Of a DNA stretch of 64,000 nt, positions 34,625-43,974 are shown piece after piece. The DNA is from Carettochelys insculpta (lineage: Eukaryota; Chordata; Testudines; Carettochelyidae), in NCBI RefSeq assembly GCF_033958435.1, contig NC_134158.1, positions 9,488,337 through 9,552,336 on the forward strand, in the 5' to 3' direction. Under the pieces are notes generated by a model that did no database searches, was not told where the DNA came from, and saw only the letters and a list, made by a program, of their open reading frames with translations. Made by a program: the position numbers and the translations under genes. Numbering within the stretch: position 1 is the stretch's first letter; each line of letters starts with the position of its first letter.

Positions 34625-34705
34625 GCATTTTGGATTCCCAGATCCAGCCACCCAAGTACGCGAGAAGCGGAGGCTGGAGGCAGGCGTGGCCGAAGCAGGT
34701 CTCTG
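34625..34705 (-). pseudogene. Cholinesterase exon fragment
   Basis: On the minus strand it reads TCFGHACLQPP followed by WIWESKMP, matching the FGHACLQPP...YMWKSKVP region of gene A, then diverges at once. It is a relic of another copy of the giant exon; flanks show no splice sites in place. Confidence 0.7.
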
Positions 34706-35753
34706 CCCCCTGTGGCAGGGTCAGTCTCCTTCCCGGGCCCCAGGTCCTCTGTTTAGTCTGCTGGCCCCACCACTCAAACCCCATTACCCTTGCTGGGGCA
34801 GGGGGTGGTCTGGAGGGGAGCCTGGTCCCCCCCCACTCGCTCCGGGTTCCGGCCCAGGGACCCTGGATGGCCGCTACCAGTGAGAGCTGCCGCCCTTCAC
34901 CCTGGCCCCTGCAGCTCCTCTCCCTGGGCCCCTTCCCCCAGACGCTTCCCCCCGGTACCTCCTTCTGCTAGTGGCAGTCGTGGCAGCCAGTCCCCTCCTT
35001 TGTTTGGCTCCTCCAGCTGACCAGTTCCTCCCAGTCTCTGGTGGAGCTCCAGGCCCCCCTGGGTTGGGGCAGTCCAGCCCCCTCAGGTTGCTGAGGCCCC
35101 TCGCCTCTTTCGTGGTCTCTGGTGTTCCTCTAAATCTCCTTCCTTCTCCTCACTCGCCTCCCAAACTCTCCTCCACCACCCTCCCCTTGCCCTGCGTGGA
35201 GAAGGGCTTATAGAGGGAGCCCTGAGCGGGATCAGCTGGCCCCTGTTAATTTCGGGCAGCCCACTCCTCCGCTGCTGCCACTTTGATTGCCAGCCCTGTT
35301 CTTTGCTCATGCCGTTCCCTTCCCGGCCCCACCGCCAAAGCTGAGGCTCCAGAACAGCTGTTAGTCTGTTGGGTGCTACAGGACTGCTGGTTGTTTTGGA
35401 AGCTTTATAAAAAAAATTTGCCCAAGGGAGAACCTCCCGCCAGCCCGGTTTTGAATTGCCTCAGGTCACTGACTTTCCCTGCATCGTTACAATGCGTCCC
35501 CGGCTCGAGAAGGCCGGGAACTGCTGTCTAACTCAAAGTTGCTGCGGACAAAATGCCTCAGGTAACCTATCGATTTCAACACTGCAATCTGCTGAATGTC
35601 TCTATCCCAGGGGTTCCCAACCTCTTCTCTCGGGTGGGGCCCCCAGCCAGCCCCCGCCACCTGTTCGCAGGCCCCCGCCCACACCAGTCACAGATCGCCA
35701 TCAAAGCCCATTCTAACTGCTGTGGACACGTCATGCAGAGGGCAATATGGAGC
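34706..35753. other. No gene; unclassified repeats
   Basis: 35350-35410 holds the GTTAGTCTGTTGGGTGC repeat tail. 35600-35700 holds a GGGGTTCCCAACCTCT-type repeat. The pyrimidine-rich block 34900-35220 was not classified. Confidence 0.4.
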
Positions 35754-35999
35754 TTAGGACAGCCCTTCACAGCCGGGCTGGAGGAGCCTTAATTTAAAAC
35801 TAACCCCAGACTGTAACTTTGCAATTTACAGAAAACTTATTTTCTAAGCGAACACGACGTCTTGTGGCCCCTCATAGACTAACACAGCTGCCTCTCTGGT
35901 ACTTATTTTCTAAGATCATTTTTATTTAGCTTTTTTTTTTTCCCCACCAAGCCCCTGCTCCCCCCGGGGTCCCAGCTTGGGAAACTAGAGAGATCCCAG

Positions 36000-36964
36000 T
36001 TCCAGCTGTCCCTTTCTCAGAGCCGGTGGGGCTTTGCGCAGCCCAGACTTACCCCGACACAGTCTCCACTCTGTGGCTCACAAAAGGCCCCTGTTGCCAC
36101 AGAAGACAAGTGCATGCCTCTGACCCCGAGAATAACACCCACCAGGGTTTATTTATCCTCAAATCGGTGACTTCATTAGGCACTGCACACACAGCTGGAG
36201 GGAGATCTGGGTGGCCTCCAAGGGCTTTGGAAGAGATCCCTGCAAGCAGTTTGCCCACTTGGCTGGGAACAGAGGAGCTGTGGTCACCCAACCGCACCCA
36301 CCTCTGGGGCAGGGCAGCTGCGAACAACCCCCTGGCCGACCGTTCTGGCTCATTTGTCCGGCCCGGACAGGCAGCTGCCTCTGGATGGGGCAGCGGGGTC
36401 CCGCGAAGGGAATTGGAAATACAGTGTCCAAATACAGGACAGGGGGCTTTAGAGGAGAGGGAAGAACAGGTAAAGAGGCTATTGAGGCTGGAAGTCCGGG
36501 TTCATCCCCCAGTGAGGGGAGAGGGTGCCAGGGGATGTTTCACAAAGGAGCAGAGCTAGCGATTTCGTTATATTTCACATGCACAGCTGCACTGGCTTCA
36601 GCGTTGGGGCTCTGGGGCCAGCAGGAGCTGAGATGAAAGACCCTTCCCCACCCCTGTATTCCCACCCGCATCCCTGCAGCTCAGCACCACAGTGGGGCCC
36701 TGGATCTAGCACTCCTTGCCAGGGCAGAGCACCCCCTGCATCGCAGTGCCCCATCATCCGTCACCGAGGTGTCAGGATCAGCCTGGACCATCAGGTGATT
36801 CTTTCTCTCCCCTCTAGAATCTGCTGACTTTGTGAAGGCCCATTGAAACATCCTGCCCCCATCAGAGCCAGCTGAGCGTGGGAAACCTGCCCCAGGCAAG
36901 ACTCTGGCTCTGACAACATGTGCCTGGTTCCTGATCTTTGACAGCCCTGGGCATATTTGTTCTT
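36000..36964. other. No gene supported in duplicated segment start
   Basis: The open frame at 36026-36559 has no splice context or domain. TTTATTTATCCTCA at about 36150 and its flanks resemble 49835-49900, so part is a dispersed repeat, possibly LTR-derived because the minus strand shows AATAAACCCTGG. Confidence 0.4.
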
Positions 36965-37262
36965 ATCAGAGAATCAGAGAACCCCAGGGCTGGACGGGAC
37001 CTCAGGAGGTCATCGAGTCCAGCCCCCTGCTCCAAGCAGGACCAACCCCAAGTAAATCACCCGAGCCAGGGCTTGGTCAAGCAGGGACTTCACCACCTCT
37101 AGGGATGGAGCTCCCACCACCTCTCTAGGTAACACATTCCAGTGCTTCACCACCCTCCTGGGGAAAGAGTTTTACCTAATACCGAACCTCCACCTCCCGC
37201 TCTGCAACTTCAGCCCATTGCTCCTTGTTCTGCCGTCCGTCACCGCTGAGAACAATCTCTCC
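36965..37262 (-). mobile_element. CR1 LINE fragment, copy 1
   Basis: Minus-strand tail with GACGGGACCTCAGGAGG and CTCCTTGTTCTGCCGTCC. Duplicated at 57133-57430. Confidence 0.88.
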
Positions 37263-37435
37263 CCAACAGCCCCCCTGGTCAGGCACAGCACCTTTGTCGA
37301 CCGAGCGCCTGCCCTCCGTCGGCAGAGCTGATTGCTCCCCCAGTCCACTTTTATGTGTAGAGGCAGATGTTGCTGCGGTTTCTCTGCCAACAGTGACTTC
37401 CGGCGACAGAGGCTACCTGTGTAGACGTAACCCTA
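37263..37435. mobile_element. MITE ending TGTAGACGTAACC, copy 1
   Basis: Holds TTTGTCGACCGAGCG, CGTCGGCAGAG and the end GTGTAGACGTAACC followed by CTA, the terminal type of the 15603 MITE. Duplicated at 57431-57603. Confidence 0.5.
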
Positions 37436-37739
37436 GTGCTGGGCCCCAGGCCAGCAATATTCCTGGTGCCCGGGCATCAAAGTGCCATAGGTCTCACCAC
37501 CTCTGCCCCAGTGCAGCAGCGCTGCTCTCCTGAGCGGCTTTGGACCCGTGGGCGCCGGCTTATTTTGGTGTCAAAACGGACGACATATTAGATGTCTGTT
37601 CTCGTGACTACGCTGTTGCTCTTGTGTGTCTCCGTGAGAAAGCTGCTTCATTCTGCACCCGTTTTAGTGGTTCAAATGTCACTCGGGATCATTCCAGGCT
37701 CTCCGTGTTCGGTTGGGAAAAGGCCAGTATGTCGGGTGG

Positions 37740-37991
37740 ATCAACAGGAGAACAAACAGGATCAGGATAAATGAAATGAGCCACGGGGGGGAAAAAACTC
37801 AGCAGGCACCCGCTCATTTGGGTCATCAGATTGAATGCCCTGGCAGCAGGTTTAAAACAAACAACAGGAAGGATTTCTCCACACGGGGCACCGTTAACCT
37901 GTGGAACTCCTGGCCAGAGGATGTTGTGAAGGCCAAGCCGTTATCAGGGTTCAAAAAAGAGCTAGATCAATTCATGGGCTGTGGCCACACC
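37740..37991 (+). mobile_element. CR1 LINE fragment, copy 1
   Basis: Plus-strand segment with GGTTTAAAACAAACAACAGG and CTGTGGAACTCCTGGCC. The solo LTR is inserted next to it. Confidence 0.8.
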
Positions 37992-38407
37992 TGTGATGGG
38001 GTTCCAGGGTCCCCCTGCACTGCACCCCCTCCGCTGGCAGGAGTGACACTCACTCAGCAGGTACAACAGGAGGTTTATTAGGCAACAGAAGCCCAGTTTC
38101 TCACAGAAGCGACAGCACAGCAGCCAGAGACAGTCCTTCCGACCCATCCTGGGGAGAAGACCCCGAGGGGTGCCCCTCTGGGGTGTAGCTTTCCCCCTTC
38201 TCGGGGTGGCTGCCTTCCAGCTCCTCTTCCCCTAGTCTCTAACTGCCACCCCATTCAAAAACCCAGCTCGGCTCCTCCCTGCTCTTTGTTCAGGCAGAGG
38301 TGTTACCTGCCAGTTGTAGCCCCAGGGTCATCCTTAGCCACTGGGAGCTGCTGCTTGCCTCAGACATCCAGCCTGACTCACACATGCACTCCCCCTACTC
38401 CATCACA
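37992..38407 (-). mobile_element. Solo LTR with 5-bp target duplication, copy 1
   Basis: Ends TGTGATGG and CCATCACA form a perfect 8-bp inverted repeat starting TG and ending CA. ACACC flanks it on both sides (37987-37991 and 38408-38412). On the minus strand a poly(A) signal AATAAACCTCC lies in the 3' third, so U3 is on the right. No internal region is present. Copy 2 is at 58160-58575. Confidence 0.88.
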
Positions 38408-38559
38408 ACACCCTTGGCCAAAACTTGGAAATGGCCATGCCAATGAATATTCAGCACCTCATTCGTACACAGCACTTTGAAAGCGCCGTGTTTCTCTTGA
38501 GCATGGCTCAGCTACATGGGGGTCCTCCGAACACGCCCCCCGACCTCGACACTCATGCA

Positions 38560-38645
38560 GCTGACGCAGCGGGTCTTTGCCCACGAAAGCTGATGCTGCA
38601 AAATATCTGTTAGTCCGTAAAGTGCCAGAGGGCTTCCCGTTGTGT
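38560..38645 (+). repeat. Dispersed GTCTTTGCCCACGAAAGC repeat, copy 1
   Basis: GACGCAGCGGGTCTTTGCC to CCGTAAAGTGCCAGAGGGC. Duplicated at 58728-58813. Confidence 0.7.
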
Positions 38646-38939
38646 TTGGCAAGCTGAGCGGTTCCTACCCTTTACTGCAGCCTGCACCCCTCTGGGTCTC
38701 AAAATATGTTCTCGCACCCCTTAACAAAAACCAAAAATGGAGACCAGGGGGGCGTACACTTTTAAATGCATATCAAATATATGCAAAATAGTTCTATGTA
38801 ATTACTCACCACAAATAATAGCACAGCAGGCATACAAAAATACGCAGGTACCACCCAGAGATGTTGCAGTGTTTTTGCTGTGGAAGTCAACTAGCACGGA
38901 CGTGCTAACAGTTAGAGGCTAAATGAATTCGAACAAAGC

Positions 38940-39893
38940 CGCTGCCCTGCCTCCCGCAATGTCTATGATGGGCGGTCCCTGGCCACCACTGGGAACGTTA
39001 TTGTGGCCTCCATGCACTTCCGGCTGGGGGCCCTGGGCTTTGGAGGGGACCCAGCTGAAATGATGCTCTTTGGCCAGGACGTTGGGTCTGCCTCCATCGG
39101 CTTCCACCTCCTCTCCCCATGGAGCCGGCCTCTCGTCGCCCGTGGGGTGCTGCTGGGTGGAGCTCCCAATGCCCCAGGGGCTTGGCTTCCACCCAAGGAG
39201 TCCCAGGAGAGAGCACGGAAGCTGGGCCAGCTGATGATGGTGGGCTGCCTGCAGGGGAAGGACCCCAGAGAGTTCCTTAAACACCAGTTCTCCATCTCGG
39301 ACCACAAGAAGCTGCTGGAGATGCCCTTTGTGCCAACGATCAATGGGGTTTCCTACCCGATACACCCACCCGGCTCCTGCAGGCCCCGTACAGCCCGTGC
39401 GAAAACATCTCAGTTGGTTTCAATGCCAACGAAGGCTCCTACTTGTTACTATTCTTTGCCCGCATCGTCCAACCCAAGAAATGCCAGCGCCAGCGTGTGG
39501 AACCAGCTGCTGCGGTTGGGGAAGCTTCTAGTACCGGGGGGCTGCAGAAGAAACTTTCTGGGCTGTGGCACAGCTGTACAGCCATGAGGGGGAGAACGAG
39601 GGCGAGGCCCGGTACCGATGGGCCATGGAACAAATGCTAGGTGACTATGTTTTTGTGTGGCCGGTAATAGAGACGGCCAAGTGGGGACAGAGGCTGGGAA
39701 TTCCGCCTACCCCATCACTTCGCCCACCGCACCAGCAGCTTGTCGATGCCTGAGTGGACGGGGTGGTCCATGGCTCTGAGCTGCCCTACGTGTTCGGGAC
39801 CCTGGCGTCTGTGGTGGGAGCCAACTGCACAGAGGCCGAGGCTGTCCTAAGCCGCAAAGTGATGCAGCACATGGCAGAGTTTGCCCGGACCGG
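38940..39893 (+). pseudogene. Cholinesterase-like pseudogene C (with 90-bp deletion)
   Basis: Relic of the giant exon of a gene B-like copy, on the opposite strand. It starts near [14 protein letters not shown], so the signal peptide, Trp site and oxyanion loop are missing. It reads LFGQDVGSASIGFHLLSP (Asp in place of the nucleophilic Ser, as in B) and then breaks: a frameshift near 39355 moves the match to DTPTRLLQAP and [12 protein letters not shown], with further shifts before AQLYSHEG, at FAHRTSS and at VVHGSELPYVFG; an in-frame TGA lies near 39751. The ancestral end of the exon with its donor (CCGG|GTAAGC, exon end 39893) survives. Compared with its duplicate at 59106 it lacks 90 bases after LGALGF. 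No downstream exon was seen. Confidence 0.92.
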
Positions 39894-40254
39894 GTAAGCA
39901 AATCCCCACAGGTTCTCCTCGCCCCTCTTAGCCTGACAGCAGGAGCTGCTGTAACTCTCTGGCCAGGTGTCTACATGGGCACTCTTGAAACAGATTTTCA
40001 GTTTGGTTGAAGCCCCTGACCGAGAGCTGAACTCAGGGCTGCTGATGGAAGCGGGGGCGGGCAGGGGCCTAAAAGGGACCACGGCTCTGAGTTACCACCT
40101 GCCCCGCTGTAGCAGCCACTCTGCCAAAGCCCCAGGGTCCAGAAGATGGTTTGAAGGAGGGGTGACACACCGCAGTTAATGGTTCCCCAGTTTCACACTG
40201 GAGGTCTCTCAGAACTCTTGGGTGAGTGCCGTCTGACCCCAGTGACTTGGAGAA

Positions 40255-40740
40255 ACATAGAATCATAAAATCCCAGGGCTGGAAGGGACCTCTGGAGGTC
40301 ATCAAGTCCAGCCCCCTGCCCAAAGCAGGACCAACCCCAACTAAATCATCCCAGTCAGGGCTTGGTCAAGCTGGGACTTAAACACCTCCAGGGATGGAGA
40401 TCCCACCACCTGTCTAGGTAACACATTCCAGTGCTTCACCACCCTCCTGGGGAAATAGATTTTCCTAATATCCAATCTACACCTCCCCCTCTGTAACTTG
40501 AGACCATTGCTCCTTGTTCTGCCCTCTGGCACCACTGAGAACAGCCTTTCTCCACCCTCTTTAGAGCCCCCTTTTAGGAAGTTGAAGGCTGCTATCAAAT
40601 CTCCCCTCACTCTTCTCTTCCACAAACTAAATCAGCCCAAATCCCTCAGCTTCTCCTCATAGGTCATGTGCTCCAGCCCCTGAATCATATTTTTATTGCC
40701 CTCCGCTGGGCTCTCTCTCAGTCAGAGCCCACACTGCTCT
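40255..40740 (-). mobile_element. CR1 LINE fragment, copy 1
   Basis: Minus-strand CR1 with an open ORF2 end frame (40341-40625). Duplicated at 60513-60998. Confidence 0.9.
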
Positions 40741-41305
40741 GTAACTGATGTTTGCTCATCCTTCCAAGCTTAATTTTGCTGAAAGAGATTTCACACAGAT
40801 ATCTTGGGTAACAACCCGAACGGGTAATCGCTGCTCCGACGGGCTACGGTGAGCTACCTAAGGTGCAGAGCTCTGCATGGACACACATTTTTTATCTGCT
40901 TCCCTATCTCCGCCCATACAAGCAATGAGCAGATATCTGCCTCCAACCCTGCGGGTGCAAAGGAAACGTTCAGGGTTCTTGAGGCAGAGTTTCTGCGTTG
41001 TCCATAGCTGCGATACCATTGCAGAGTTTCGGTAGATTCCCTGGATGTTCTAACTGCATTGCTGACCTCAGCGAGTGCTTAAAATTTAATACACTTAGCA
41101 GCTTCTGACCTAACAAACAGTATGAAGGGGTGCGGCTGCGTTGTAGTCCTCTCGCTGCCTTTGAATGTAGCTCTAAACGTAGCTCAGTTCTCAGCCTAGC
41201 GTCCTGCCTATGTTTGAAGCTACTTCTCGGTCTGGCTTTGAACGTAGTCCTCTCGCTGTCTTTCAGCGTAGCTCAGTTTTCCGCCTAGCGGCCCACCTAT
41301 GTTTG
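40741..41305. other. No gene; short tandem duplication
   Basis: At 41145-41305 a unit of about 95 bp with TAGTCCTCTCGCTG, GTAGCTCAGTT and CTATGTTTGAA occurs twice in tandem. Also present in copy 2 (about 61400-61565). Confidence 0.5.
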
Positions 41306-42170
41306 AATCATAGAATCTGAGGGCTGGAAGGGACCTCAGGAGGTCATCTAGTCCAGCCCCCTGCTTCAAGCAGGATCAACCCCATCTAAGTCATCCCAGC
41401 CAGGACTTTGTCAAGCCAGGGCTTAAAAACCTTGTGGGATGTAGAATCCATCACCTCTCTGGGCAACACATTCCAGTGCTTCACCACCCGCCTGGGGAAG
41501 TAGTTTTTCATAATATCCAACCTACACCTCCCCCTCTGTAACTTCAGCCCATTGCTCCTTGTTCTGCCGTCTGACGCCACTGAGAACAGTTTCTCACCCT
41601 CCTCTTTAGAGCTCCCCTTCAGGAAGCTGAAGGCTGCTGTTAAATCACCCCTCAGTCTTCTCTTCTGTAAACTAAACAAGCCCAAATCCCTCAGCCTCTC
41701 CTCATCGGTCTTGTGCTCCAGCCCCTTAATCGTTTTTGTTGCCCTCCGCTGAACCTGCTCCAGCAAATCCACCTCCTTTTTATACTGGGGGCTCCAAAAC
41801 TGGATGCAATATTCCAGATGTGGCCTCACCAGTGCCGAATAGGAGGGAACAACCACTTCTCCAGATCTGCTTGAAATGCTCATCCTAATGCACCCCAATA
41901 TGCCGTTAGCCTTCTTGGCACAAGGGCCCACTGTTTACTCAGATCCAGCCTTTCATCCATCATAACCCCTAGGTCCCTTTCCACCGTCCTGCTGCTGAGC
42001 CAGTCAGTCCCCAGCCTATAACAATGCTTGGGATTCTTCCATTCCAAGTGCAGGACTCCGCACCTCTCCTTGTTGAACCGCCTCAGATTTCTTTTGGCCC
42101 AACCCTCACATTCATCCAGGTCACTCTGGGTCCTATCTCCACCCTCCAATGCATCGACCTCACGCCCTGG
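41306..42170 (-). mobile_element. CR1 LINE, longer fragment, copy 1
   Basis: Minus-strand CR1 with a 181-residue ORF2 C-terminal frame (41386-41931) and more 5' sequence than most copies. Copy 2 at 61564-62440. Confidence 0.92.
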
Positions 42171-43494
42171 CCTGGGAGGAGCCTGGTGACACCAGGAAAG
42201 GAAGGAAACGCGTGTTCCCTGTTGAGCTCCAGTTGCAATGTGTGGCTTTCTTGGGGCTGTATCATTTTCCACTTCAGTTCCCAGAGCAGCGTTAACCGCC
42301 CCTGGTCTCCTCATTCTCTCAGCGTGGAACTCCCAACCCCTTCACCAACACACACACGCACGCGCTCTTCCTCCAGCTCCCGGGGGAGCTAATCAACCTC
42401 ACACGCCAGGGCTGTGCCTCCGGGCTCAATTGGCTTTAATGCATGAAAGGTGGAGGAATTTCAGAGGGAGAGTCAATGCATGGAGGTCCAGTGCCTTCGT
42501 TACCAGGAGCCTCGTTAATGACGCGGTAGGTGGCACCAGGAACTGGGTGAGCTTGTCTGCCGGGAGGGTTTCCTCAGCCGGGGACTGAACTAGCTCAGCT
42601 CTTCGGTCGTGGCCCCCCAGGCTACATAAATCCAGAGATGGCTCCCGCAGGGCTCACTGAGATGACAGCGATGGAGGCTGAGCTCAGACTGGGCAGAGTT
42701 TGAGCTGCTTGCCAATGGGTGGGGAGGCTGGCAGGGGCTGCACGGGGTAAGGGCGGATGGCTCACCCTGTACAGGCAGTGCTAAGGGCACCCTCCTCCCC
42801 GCCTGAGTCATCTCCCCAGTGTGATATTTAACCAGTAGGGGGGTAATGTGCTGATGGAGGTCCCTTGTTTCTGGCATCGGCAAACCCCAAGGCCCAATAC
42901 ACGAGGGTCTGTTCTGCCCCCTCTAAGACCTCCCCGCCTTTGCCCAGAATTCCCAGCAGAGACTGGATTCTTCAGCCCCTGTGCTGCAGTTACACAAGGG
43001 CCGCGCCTCTCCCCAGAGCCAGCTGCACGTCAGTCTTCCGTCCACTCCTGTGTCTTCTCTGCCACTAGGGGCCACGTCCCCTCAGCCGCCAGTGTTCCCA
43101 GACCCACCCCTCCGCCCCCTCCTGGGAACCTGTCTCTCTGAGCTCAGGCCTCCTGCCCAGAAAGGGGTCTCCATGGGATGACCTTGGCGGGGGAACAGAG
43201 TTGTCATCCTCCTGACCCCCCAGGGTCCAAGTGCCGATGGGGCAGAAGCTCTGGCTTCCCCACAGCAGATGGGTTCTGGAGTTCCCAGCGTTCTCCCCGC
43301 CCCACCCGCCCCCCCGGGCAGAAGACTGGGGCATCTCCAGGAGGCCAGAAGATCCCATGGGCATGGGAACGCAAGCTGGGATAAATTGCTTCTGCAGGGA
43401 AGCCATCTCCAGACCAGCCCCAGGGGCGAGGCACTGGCTGGAGCAGGGGGCTGGAGAGATTCAAGGTCTTCCCTCTTGGTCCGCGGATGCTCAC
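42171..43494. other. 3' flank or last intron of gene B, copy 1
   Basis: Contains an ACACACACGCACGCGC run at 42345 and, from about 43050, the upstream unit of a 480-bp tandem duplication. A last exon for gene B might lie here but none could be supported. Confidence 0.4.
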
Positions 43495-43553
43495 CTGGGG
43501 CTCTTGGTTTGTCTGAGAGCAGCGAGGCCGGGGCAGCACAGTACCACTTCGTC
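43495..43553 (-). pseudogene. Duplicated end of gene B exon 3 with intact donor
   Basis: On the minus strand YCAAPASLLSDKPRAP then CCCAG|GTGAGC. It matches the last part of exon 3 ([16 protein letters not shown]), exactly 480 bp away, but here the GT donor is intact. The first half of the exon is missing. Copy 2 is at 63766-63824. Confidence 0.7.
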
Positions 43554-43974
43554 TTCTGTGCCTCTGTGAGTCACACCCCCTCAGCCACCAGCGCTCCTGG
43601 ATCCACCTCCTGGGAATCCCGCTCCCTGAGCTCACGCCTCCTGCCCAGAAATGGGAGCTATGTGGGATGACCTTGGAGAGGTAACGAAGTTGACCTCCTC
43701 CCTGCCCAGAAGATGCAAGAAAATGAAGATGGGGAAGAAAGCGCCTTTGGGTTCTGGAATTCTCAGGGGGCGCAGGGTCTCCCTGGAATAGGAGAATGCG
43801 GCACCTCTAGAAGGCCAGAAAACCCCCAGGGAGAGGAGAAGGAGACCTGGGATATTGTGCTGCTGCTGGAAAGCAATCTCCAACCCACCCCCCTGTGGTC
43901 TGGGGACTCAGAGGGGTGGGGAGACACGGGGCCTTTTCCTCAGGGCTGCTGCTTGCTCAACCCACTGATCTCAG

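Larger units (their letters stand above)
35754..43729 (+). repeat. Segmental duplication, copy 1
   Basis: Direct copy of 55922-64000. Start words TTAGGACAGCCCTTCACAGC occur at 35754 and 55922. The offset is 20168 up to the pseudogene, 20258 after a 90-bp deletion in copy 1, and 20271 from about 42.2 kb after small indels. Differences are rare by eye. The comparison is cut by the window end at 64000, so copy 1 probably continues past 43729. Confidence 0.95.

Noticed and set aside
36026..36559. 177-residue frame kept in both segment copies (also 56194)
   Set aside because: Conservation follows from the recent duplication; no domain or splice context.
39003..39587. Pseudogene C as a functional short cholinesterase
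   Set aside because: Missing its N-terminal third, with several frameshifts and a stop shared with copy D.
42590..42656. Last exon of gene B on the minus strand (frame with WIYVAW, acceptor TCATCTCAG, ATTAAA downstream)
   Set aside because: The frame that would follow exon 3 in phase gives a different short peptide with a quick stop, there is no WxxxW tetramerisation pattern, and the exon 3 donor is lost.
42238..43670. Several 100-140 residue frames kept in both segment copies
   Set aside because: Overlapping in many frames and GC-driven; kept only because the copies are young.
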